From assembly GCA_035601575.1 (NCBI GenBank), contig DATNNZ010000089.1, positions 1 through 20,032 on the forward strand: a stretch of DNA of 20,032 nucleotides. The letters run 5' to 3'. Positions 15,059-20,032 of this stretch are shown piece by piece (position 1 is the first letter of the stretch; each line of letters opens with the position of its first letter). The translations under genes and the position numbers were made by a program. Source of the DNA: DASTDH01 sp035601575 (GTDB taxonomy: Bacteria > Verrucomicrobiota > Verrucomicrobiia > Chthoniobacterales > JAFAMB01). The notes beneath the pieces are model-generated. The model searched no databases and was not told the DNA's origin. It saw only the letters and a list, made by a program, of their open reading frames with translations.

Positions 15059-15542
15059 CCCAATCGGTAAGCTGAAATTAGTAGCCGATGGAGAACACTT
15101 AATCGGCTTACACTTTGATGCCGGCCAAGGGGATGAAACCCAGGTCAGGGAAAACCGAGAACGGGAAGCCAAGCCTTTCCCGGAAGTCATTCGACAGCTC
15201 GATGAGTATTTTCAAGGGAAACGAACGGTATTTGATATTCCGATTCGATTTATTGGCTCACCTTTTCAGGTCCGAGCCTGGGAGGCGTTGCAAAGCATTC
15301 CGTACGGGGAAACCATTTCGTATAAGAAACAGGCAGAACGGGTAGGAAGCGTTCCTCGTGCGGTCGGCCTAGCCAACGGGCAGAACCCGATTGCGCTTAT
15401 TGTTCCGTGTCACCGAGTGATCGGTGCTAATGGTCAGCTGGTCGGCTATGGAGGCGGTCTTTCCCTAAAGAAGGCGTTACTGAACTTCGAAGCGACTGTG
15501 CGCGATTTCGGACCGCAGCCGTTCTCACTCGTACCGGCCTGA
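15033..15542 (+). CDS. ogt: Methylated-DNA--protein-cysteine methyltransferase (Ogt/MGMT)
   Basis: The protein has 169 residues. It removes the methyl group from O6-methylguanine (and O4-methylthymine) onto its own cysteine, a one-shot suicide repair reaction. The active site is VPCHRVI with Cys126. The DNA-binding helix region PFQVRAWEALQSIPYGETIS (77-96) and the arginine-finger segment SVPRAVGLANGQNPI (106-120) match the family, as does the C-terminal VGYGGGLSLKKALLNFE. In E. coli Ada this domain is fused to the Cys4/AraC part. Here it is a separate overlapping gene and AlkA is fused instead. The downstream MarR gene converges, with 42 bp between stops and no obvious terminator. Confidence 0.95.
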   Translation: MKYQTIYDSPIGKLKLVADGEHLIGLHFDAGQGDETQVRENREREAKPFPEVIRQLDEYFQGKRTVFDIPIRFIGSPFQVRAWEALQSIPYGETISYKKQAERVGSVPRAVGLANGQNPIALIVPCHRVIGANGQLVGYGGGLSLKKALLNFEATVRDFGPQPFSLVPA

Positions 15543-15584
15543 GAACCGGACACCATAGACAGGAGGCAGCGGCGCGCAGAATTC

Positions 15585-16184
15585 TCACTTTGTTAACCTT
15601 GCTGGTTTCTGTTTTAAGAATCCTTTTCGTTTACCTCGGGGTAAGTCTGTTTGCCGAGTCTTCTTGGCCGGACCCGGTTTGTTCCCGGCGCGTAATCGTG
15701 CGCGTCCTGGAGTTTCCGGTTTTGTTGAAAAGACTTTGGTGAAAATAGATTCGGCCGAAGCGAGAAGCGCCCGTAGCTCCGGTAGTGATTCGGAACCGAT
15801 GTGAGAAACAAATTGACGTTGTGCTTCCTCCCACAATGGCAAACTTCGATGCAGTCTCCGCTGGCCGGCGGCTGTTAATTGAAGCAAGCGCTCCCGGCGA
15901 TCATTGCCTGTATTCGTCTTAACCAAGTTTGTTTTCATCAACGGACGCAGGTTGCGCGTCAATGTGGTGCGCTCCATTCCGAGTTTCGCTGCCAGGACAG
16001 TCAATTTCAATCTGCCGGCCCGAGCGATATTAGTAAGGATTGCGTACTGGGTGATGGTGAGATCGGCTGCGGATAAAGCGGCGTCGTAGAAGGAGGAGAT
16101 CGCCCTGGCTGTTCTACGGACCTGAGAACAGGCGCAGGGACCAAGCTCAGGAGCGTTCAATCTCTGGGCAAAGTTTTCGGGCAT
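15585..16184 (-). CDS. MarR-family regulator with long basic C-terminal tail
   Basis: The protein has 199 residues from ATG 16184 (a TTG at 16214 is possible). The winged-helix core spans about residues 17-150: SQVRRTARAISSFYDAALS dimerisation helix, LTITQYAILTNIARAG, recognition region LAAKLGMERTTLTRNL (64-79) and wing NTGNDRRERLLQLTAAGQRR. A Cys-x-Cys pair (17 and 19) sits before helix 1 and could be redox-sensing, which is inference only. After residue 155 comes a tail rich in Lys/Arg/Pro (GRARLRAGNKPGPAKKTRQ and GKRKGFLKQKPARLTK), not part of a normal MarR fold. A palindrome lies directly upstream of the start codon, suggesting autorepression. It is divergent from two small ORFs that may be its targets. 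Confidence 0.88.
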   Translation of the reverse strand: MPENFAQRLNAPELGPCACSQVRRTARAISSFYDAALSAADLTITQYAILTNIARAGRLKLTVLAAKLGMERTTLTRNLRPLMKTNLVKTNTGNDRRERLLQLTAAGQRRLHRSLPLWEEAQRQFVSHIGSESLPELRALLASAESIFTKVFSTKPETPGRARLRAGNKPGPAKKTRQTDLPRGKRKGFLKQKPARLTK

Positions 16185-16185
16185 A

Positions 16186-16199
16186 TGTGTACCTACACA
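16186..16199. promoter_or_regulatory. Operator-like palindrome TGTGTA-CC-TACACA
   Basis: A perfect 6-bp inverted repeat with a 2-bp centre. It begins 2 bp upstream of the MarR ATG, in the divergent spacer (16185-16242). Position and symmetry suit a dimeric MarR operator that would block transcription of the marR gene itself. The spacer is only 58 bp, so both promoters would be affected. Confidence 0.5.
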
Positions 16200-16242
16200 C
16201 TTATCTACGCACAAATCATCGCAACTGACGACCGAAATTTTA

Positions 16243-16455
16243 ATGACCGGCGATTTTGCTGCAGCGTGGCCATCGGCACCAGATCATGGCTCAATCCTAA
16301 TCGAGGCCGCCCGGCGGTCGCGACAACGAATACGGCAACCGGGACAAAAAGTGGCTCATCTCTCAGATCACGGCGTCTATTACCGGGAACTCAGTGGGCG
16401 ACCCGAGAACTGCATCGCTGCCCAGTCTGAACCATTATCGGTTAACACAAAATGA
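16243..16455 (+). CDS. Small hypothetical protein, divergent from marR
   Basis: A 70-residue ORF beginning MTGDFAAAWPSAPDHGSILI. It contains a basic stretch (EAARRSRQRIRQPGQKVAHL) and no membrane segment. There is no visible Shine-Dalgarno. Its stop overlaps the start of the next ORF in an ATGA (16452-16455), the classical arrangement for coupled genes, which slightly favours a real gene. No family is recognised. Confidence 0.35.
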   Translation: MTGDFAAAWPSAPDHGSILIEAARRSRQRIRQPGQKVAHLSDHGVYYRELSGRPENCIAAQSEPLSVNTK

Positions 16456-16727
16456 TTCGATCAAACATGAATTTTACACAGCAAAAATTGTCGGCCGCAC
16501 CCACTGCTTCTGTAGTATGCGTCATCGACATTCTTGAGGCACGTGATCGGCTATCGGCGGAATTTGCGGAGACAGGCAAACGCTTTGAAATGAAACGGAA
16601 AGTCCGTAAGGTTGGCGCTCACCGAATACTTTTAGCTGCGCGGATTAATCGTCTGGAGGAGTCGCTCTTTTGGCTGCTTTCGGTGGTAACACTTAGCGAT
16701 CTTGTTCTTGGGATCGTTGTCCGGTGA
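16452..16727 (+). CDS. Small tail-anchored hypothetical protein
   Basis: A 91-residue ORF (a second ATG at 16467 would give 86). The middle is a charged, probably helical region (ARDRLSAEFAETGKRFEMKR and KVRKVGAHRILLAARINRLE), followed by a C-terminal hydrophobic segment, SLFWLLSVVTLSDLVLGIVV, ending three residues from the stop as VVR. This suggests a tail-anchored inner-membrane protein. The ORF overlaps the preceding one by the ATGA. The amino-acid composition is protein-like and the hairpin at 16730 follows its stop. Function unknown; linkage to the MarR regulator suggests regulated expression. Confidence 0.45.
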   Translation: MIRSNMNFTQQKLSAAPTASVVCVIDILEARDRLSAEFAETGKRFEMKRKVRKVGAHRILLAARINRLEESLFWLLSVVTLSDLVLGIVVR

Positions 16728-16729
16728 GA

Positions 16730-16748
16730 GTTCGTTTGGCTAGCGAAC
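16730..16748 (+). terminator. Weak hairpin after the small-protein ORFs
   Basis: GTTCGTT and AGCGAAC can pair around a 5-base loop (one G-T wobble), starting 3 bp after the stop codon at 16727. No T-run follows, so intrinsic termination is doubtful. Confidence 0.3.
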
Positions 16749-16779
16749 GCAATCGAACCGAGTTTGTCAAACCTATCAG

Positions 16780-16797
16780 GCTGCGGGCGACCGCAGC
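16780..16797. other. GC-rich hairpin with GCGA tetraloop
   Basis: GCTGCGG and CCGCAGC form a perfect 7-bp stem closed by GCGA, a GNRA-type loop when transcribed in the + direction. There is no T-tract on either side. It could be an RNA structure ahead of the 16835 ORF or a remnant repeat. Confidence 0.45.
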
Positions 16798-16834
16798 TGC
16801 CTAATTGGCGGTACTATTATAAGGATATCAACAC

Positions 16835-17077
16835 ATGGATGAACAGATTTTCACCTGGCCGCTTAGCGCGAACGTGACTTCGTGCATTCAAAATCTGAAA
16901 CCAATCCTTTTCGATCAGGAGCTTGTAAAAATGGATAACGGTGTACAGCAGTTTTCGTGCGGACAGAGAGTTGGGGCGCTGACTCAAGTCTACTTGGCAT
17001 TTGGCCTGCCTCTGCCGACCGCACTTCGGGCGGCTGAGGCAGATCTTGGTCAGCTCGACGCGCAGCAAATTGGCTAG
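16835..17077 (+). CDS. Possible small hypothetical protein, convergent with tetR
   Basis: An 80-residue ORF starts with a weak Shine-Dalgarno-like AAGGA about 9-10 bp upstream of ATG. The translation, beginning MDEQIFTWPLSANVTSCIQ, matches no family I know. Its stop shares the four bases CTAG (17074-17077) with the stop of the convergent tetR gene. Antisense frames of similar length are open over the same stretch, so coding status is unsure. If it is not real, 16728-17073 is non-coding. Confidence 0.3.
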   Translation: MDEQIFTWPLSANVTSCIQNLKPILFDQELVKMDNGVQQFSCGQRVGALTQVYLAFGLPLPTALRAAEADLGQLDAQQIG

Positions 17078-17787
17078 TCGTCGAAATGGCCTTGCTGATT
17101 GGTCGTCTGGAATCGAGCGCCACCGCTGCCAGTTTGATGGCTTTGGAGAAGAGCCCGACTTGCCTCCTCGGCGAGCCATTGTTCAGCGCGATCGTATGAC
17201 CACCCATTTTCGTCGTGCAGAGTGGAAAACCCTGCGTAGCCGAAGTAGAACCAGAACAAATCGACTGCTTGCTTAGCGTCCATGCCTTCACGCAAGGCGC
17301 CGAGCTCCGAGAGGCGATGGGCAACCGGCACGAACCCTTGGCGGCAATCGGCGGTGGCAGCTTGCAAAATTTCCGACACGGCTTCGTCGTGCGGCGCAGT
17401 GGTGAGCAACACCCGCATAATATCGCCGAACTCCTCACGGTGGCTCCGGCAGCCTTTGGCTATGAGTCGGATGATGGCGTCCGGGTCATCCATTACCTCA
17501 ATTCTGTTGAGGGTCGCCGCGACGATGGGGGCGGTACCCAAAATCTCTAGCAGCGCATTTAGCAGACCATGTTTGCCACCTGATACCGCATAGACGGTCG
17601 CGGGTGCAACTCGCGCCAAGGCGGCAATATCGTCCACTTTGGTGGAAAAGTAGCCTCGTTCGCTGAACAACCGGCGCGCGGCATCAACGATCGCCTGCCG
17701 TGTGGCCTGCGCATATTCCTCTCGCCGTTTGATTCCGTGTTTCGGGCGATCGCCAAGGGTTGACTTGTCATCATTCAAACGAAACAT
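17074..17787 (-). CDS. TetR/AcrR-family transcriptional regulator
   Basis: The protein has 237 residues from ATG 17787, chosen because AAGGAG (17797-17792 on the minus strand) lies 4 bp upstream; the TTG at 17802 would precede the ribosome-binding site. The N-terminal HTH (about residues 29-76) reads ATRQAIVDAARRLFSERGYF, then STKVDDIAALARVAPATVYA, typical of TetR. The remaining 160 residues form the variable ligand-binding and dimerisation domain, with FGDIMRVLL and a C-terminal WFYFGYAGFSTLHDENGWSY segment. It is divergently transcribed from a BBE-type FAD oxidase with 129 bp between the starts, so it is most likely a local repressor of that gene. Ligand unknown. Confidence 0.9.
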   Translation of the reverse strand: MFRLNDDKSTLGDRPKHGIKRREEYAQATRQAIVDAARRLFSERGYFSTKVDDIAALARVAPATVYAVSGGKHGLLNALLEILGTAPIVAATLNRIEVMDDPDAIIRLIAKGCRSHREEFGDIMRVLLTTAPHDEAVSEILQAATADCRQGFVPVAHRLSELGALREGMDAKQAVDLFWFYFGYAGFSTLHDENGWSYDRAEQWLAEEASRALLQSHQTGSGGARFQTTNQQGHFDD

Positions 17788-17881
17788 GTAGCTCCTTGAC
17801 AAGCGGTTTCACGTTGACTAGAGTCGGGCTCCAGCGAATGGAGGAGTAGTATGTGCAATGGGTTTTCTATCTTGTCATCAT
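17764..17881. promoter_or_regulatory. Three TGACAAG/CTTGTCA motifs between tetR and the FAD oxidase
   Basis: CTTGTCATCAT occurs twice exactly (17764-17774 and 17871-17881). The reverse of its core, TGACAAG, occurs at 17797-17803 over the -35 region. The first copy is inside the tetR 5' coding region as part of near-palindrome TGACTTGTCA (17761-17770). These are candidate TetR operator half-sites; the assignment is inference. Confidence 0.35.
17796..17824 (+). promoter_or_regulatory. Candidate sigma-70 promoter of the FAD oxidase
   Basis: TTGACA (17796-17801), a 17-bp spacer and TAGAGT (17819-17824): perfect -35, 4/6 -10. It would give a leader of about 85 nt before ATG 17917. The -35 box overlaps the tetR ribosome-binding site on the other strand and a TGACAAG motif. 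Confidence 0.45.
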
Positions 17882-17903
17882 ACCATAACTTTCAAAATAA
17901 GCC

Positions 17904-17910
17904 AAGGAGG
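17904..17910 (+). promoter_or_regulatory. Strong Shine-Dalgarno (AAGGAGG) of the FAD oxidase
   Basis: A full anti-16S match, 6 bp before ATG 17917. Strong sites like this are absent before most other genes in the window, which fits an independently expressed, possibly acquired gene. Confidence 0.75.
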
Positions 17911-17916
17911 GTTTAG

Positions 17917-19374
17917 ATGACTGAGATCAGCAAAACAAACTCAACCTGCGCCCGGCTCGCGCTCGCCGCCGCTCACGACCTGCGTGCGGTGATGCTAGGC
18001 AACGTGCTGCTGCCCGGTGAGCGCGCCTATTCCAGCGCATGCCAAATCTGGAACGGTGCGGTAGACCACCGCCCAGCGCTGTTTGCCTTGTGCAGGACTG
18101 TTGAGGATGTTCAAGCAGCGGTGCGCACCGCCCGTGCGCATAACCTTCCGCTGTCGGTGCGCGGTGGCGGACACGATTGGGCGGGGAGAGCCCTGCGCCA
18201 CGATGGCCTGGTGGTCGACCTCTCTGGGATGAGGGGCGTAGAGGTCGACCACCAGGCGAGAGTGGCCAAGGTTGGCGGTGGTGCCACAGCGATCGATTTA
18301 ATCACTGCGGCAGCTCCGCATGGACTTGCCGCGGCAACAGGGACCGTTGGCGCGGTTGGTATGGTCGGTATGACTCTGGGGGGCGGCTATGGTCCTTTGA
18401 CCTCGCGATACGGTTTGGCGTTGGACAACCTCCTTGAGGCCAAAGTCGTCCTCGCCGACGGCCAAGTTGTCGTAGCAAATGGCTTTGAAAACGCCGAGTT
18501 GTTCTGGGCTCTTCGGGGCGGAGGTGGCAATTTTGGGGTGGTAGTTTCCATAACTGTTCGTCTGCATCCGATTGATAAACTGCTGGCTGGTTTGATTCTG
18601 TTCCCATGGTCTGAAGCCGAGTCGGTGCTTCGTGGTTACGCCGAAAAGGTAGCGTCGGCGCCCGACGAGCTTACGGTGACAGTTTGCATGTTGTCCTGCC
18701 CGACCGGTGAGCCGCTCTTGTTTCTGGCTCCGACCTGGAGCGGCGAGCATTCGGAAGGTGAGCAGATCATAACCGGGTTACAAACCCTCGGCACGCCTAT
18801 ACTTGTACGTGTTGGGCCTATGAGCTGCAGTGATTTGCTCGCCATGCATGACACCCATGTCGTGAACGGCCGGCACTATGCGGTCAAGACGCACTGGATT
18901 TCTGCGATGACACCGGAAGTCATTTCGAAGCTCGTTGCGGCAGGCGCCTACCGCGCGTCGCCGCTTTCAGCTATCAAGCTGTACCCGTTCCACGGCGCGG
19001 CGACACGGGTTCCTTTGGATGCAACCGCTTTCGGCCTCCGTCGGGAGCACTTCCTTGTCGAAATCACCGCCGCTTGGGAGCCGGGCGACAACATCGCGAT
19101 TCACCGGCAATGGGCGCAGAACTTTTCGCGGGCACTAGCGCCGGTCGAGCTGCCCGGCGGCTATCCTAATTTGCTGGGGCCTGAAGAACTCGACCGAATT
19201 GCCCAGGCATATGGCGATAACATCGGGCGACTGCAGCAGGTGAAGCGGCGTTTTGACCCTGAATGGATCTTCTCCGCGACGCCGCTGCCGCGTGAAGCCG
19301 CCGAGGGCTGCGACGCTGAGAGGGTAAAAAAAGGACAAAAAAACGTATGGTCAGGCCGAACAGTCAACCCTTGA
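17917..19374 (+). CDS. FAD-linked oxidase, BBE (berberine bridge enzyme-like) family
   Basis: A 485-residue PCMH-fold flavoprotein. The FAD-binding half has YSSACQIWNGAVDHRPAL (38-55) and VRGGGHDWAG (81-90), whose His86 is the expected 8-alpha-histidyl FAD attachment site. It also has ATGTVGAVGMVGMTLGGGYG (140-159) and ELFWALRGGGGNFGVVV (194-210). The cysteine used for a second FAD bond in bicovalent members is not seen in the 140-159 loop, so single covalent attachment is predicted. The C-terminal BBE motif YGDNIGRLQQVKRRFDPEWI is near 431-450. The family oxidises alcohols, sugars or secondary metabolites with O2 or other acceptors; the substrate is not readable. No Tat or Sec signal is evident. 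It is probably controlled by the divergent TetR. Confidence 0.92.
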   Translation: MTEISKTNSTCARLALAAAHDLRAVMLGNVLLPGERAYSSACQIWNGAVDHRPALFALCRTVEDVQAAVRTARAHNLPLSVRGGGHDWAGRALRHDGLVVDLSGMRGVEVDHQARVAKVGGGATAIDLITAAAPHGLAAATGTVGAVGMVGMTLGGGYGPLTSRYGLALDNLLEAKVVLADGQVVVANGFENAELFWALRGGGGNFGVVVSITVRLHPIDKLLAGLILFPWSEAESVLRGYAEKVASAPDELTVTVCMLSCPTGEPLLFLAPTWSGEHSEGEQIITGLQTLGTPILVRVGPMSCSDLLAMHDTHVVNGRHYAVKTHWISAMTPEVISKLVAAGAYRASPLSAIKLYPFHGAATRVPLDATAFGLRREHFLVEITAAWEPGDNIAIHRQWAQNFSRALAPVELPGGYPNLLGPEELDRIAQAYGDNIGRLQQVKRRFDPEWIFSATPLPREAAEGCDAERVKKGQKNVWSGRTVNP

Positions 19375-19480
19375 ACTTGATTAATTGCGCATTTAGGTTC
19401 AATTCGTCCTTAAGTTTGACCGTTCAGTAAACTAATGAAGCTGTTTTTCTCGGAGTTCAATCATACCCCCCGGACATACC

Positions 19481-20032
19481 ATGTTTATGATCGATACCGG
19501 GGTGGGTACGCTCGATAGTCTTTTCGGCGACGTTTGTGTATTGGTAACCGCGGCTTTCACGCTCACACTCGTGCCGGGTCTACGACTACAGGGGCGCTCC
19601 CTGTTGTCGATGCGGGATCGAGGGACAGCGTTGCTGGTGTTCCTGGTTCTTGGGTTGGTCGAAGAGGCAGGCATTTCACATAGCGGCTGGCTCAACGAGC
19701 GGATCGTGGCGGTTTGTGCGGCTGGTCTGTTGGCGGGCCCTTGGGTCGGGCTGGCCGTGAGCGTGTTTGTGACTTGGCTGGCGGTGAGGTTCGACGGGCT
19801 GCCGTTGGCGTCCATCGGTATTTCGATGTTGTGCGGCGGTTTAGCCGGCGGGTGGCTGAATCAGTGGCGTCCTAAGCTGGCGCAACATCCACTCACGGGA
19901 TTCGGTCTCACTTTAGCCGTATCGTTCCTGCGAAGTAGCCTGATTTTCTTCTTCGTTCCCAACGCCCAAGCGCTGCATATCTTTGGGCAGACTGGGATGG
20001 CTGCTGTGCTGCAAGGTCTGGGTACGGCTTTG
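19481..20032 (+). CDS. N-terminal part of a LytS-type 5TM sensor protein
   Basis: An open frame begins at ATG 19481 (a second ATG at 19487) and runs off the window: 184 codons without a stop. The translation is strongly hydrophobic with about five membrane segments (VCVLVTAAFTLTLVPGL; TALLVFLVLGLVEEAG; IVAVCAAGLLAGPWVGLAVS; IGISMLCGGLAGGWL; LAVSFLRSSLIFFFVP). The LLAGPWVGL motif and the order of segments match the 5TM LytS-YhcK (5TMR_LYT) sensory domain, usually followed by a histidine kinase or GGDEF output domain. Which output follows cannot be seen. No clear Shine-Dalgarno is present. The 106-bp gap after the oxidase has no obvious terminator. Confidence 0.75.
   Translation, partial: MFMIDTGVGTLDSLFGDVCVLVTAAFTLTLVPGLRLQGRSLLSMRDRGTALLVFLVLGLVEEAGISHSGWLNERIVAVCAAGLLAGPWVGLAVSVFVTWLAVRFDGLPLASIGISMLCGGLAGGWLNQWRPKLAQHPLTGFGLTLAVSFLRSSLIFFFVPNAQALHIFGQTGMAAVLQGLGTAL

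Noticed and set aside
16863..17438. 191-residue minus-strand ORF
   Set aside because: It overlaps tetR in another frame, has low-complexity Ser/Arg composition and no recognisable domain.
19432..19815. 127-residue minus-strand ORF
   Set aside because: Antisense to the clearly hydrophobic, protein-like LytS-type frame; its translation is Thr/Ser/Pro-rich shadow sequence.

Overview
The window is a chromosomal stretch from a free-living Gram-negative-type bacterium of moderate G+C. It holds housekeeping genes (menaquinone methyltransferase, TCA-cycle E1 and E2 enzymes, a leucine tRNA), a four-gene ABC-exporter operon of the GldA/GldF/GldG/DUF4340 kind, DNA-alkylation repair genes and small regulator-effector pairs. 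This gene mix, plus intergenic spacers full of short palindromic and tandem repeats, fits soil Verrucomicrobiota (Chthoniobacterales-like). No rRNA or phylogenetic marker confirms that, so the taxonomy is inference.

Layout. 1-136: 3' tail of an unrecognised + strand gene. 137-345: repeat-rich spacer. 355-436: tRNA-Leu(CAG). 468-1181: ubiE/menG (+). 1167-1280: inverted-repeat spacer between convergent genes. 1280-6255 (-): ABC exporter operon in the order ATPase, permease, GldG-like protein, DUF4340 protein. 6303-7148 (-): secreted trypsin-like HtrA protease without a PDZ domain. 7292-11374 (+): sucA-sucB. 11378-11925 (-): a small secreted-protein gene that looks split by a frameshift. 11960-12202 (-): small membrane protein. 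12279-12905 (-): NUDIX hydrolase. 12906-13573: about 670 bp without a convincing gene, carrying nested inverted repeats. 13574-15542 (+): Ada-AraC-AlkA fusion overlapping an ogt gene. 15585-16184 (-): MarR regulator, divergent from two small ORFs (16243-16727, +). 16728-17073: weakly coding region with two hairpins. 17074-17787 (-): TetR regulator, divergent from a BBE-type FAD-linked oxidase (17917-19374, +). 19481-end (+): N-terminus of a LytS-type multi-TM sensor protein.

How the genes work together. SucA and SucB are two of the three parts of the 2-oxoglutarate dehydrogenase complex; the E3 gene is not here. The alkylation block joins methyl sensing (Ada Cys4-Zn domain plus AraC DNA-binding domain), 3-methyladenine excision (AlkA domain) and O6-methylguanine reversal (Ogt) in two overlapping genes. 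The ABC operon encodes a complete ATPase/permease exporter with two membrane-anchored accessory proteins, one of them built from four copies of one module. The MarR and TetR genes each face a divergent partner across a short spacer with operator-like sequence, which suggests local repressor-target pairs.

Most unusual points: the four-module DUF4340 protein and its operon, the nested inverted-repeat element at 12958-13531, the frameshifted secreted-protein gene, the repeat array reaching into the tRNA-Leu promoter, and the MarR/small-protein locus with a palindrome two bases from the start codon.
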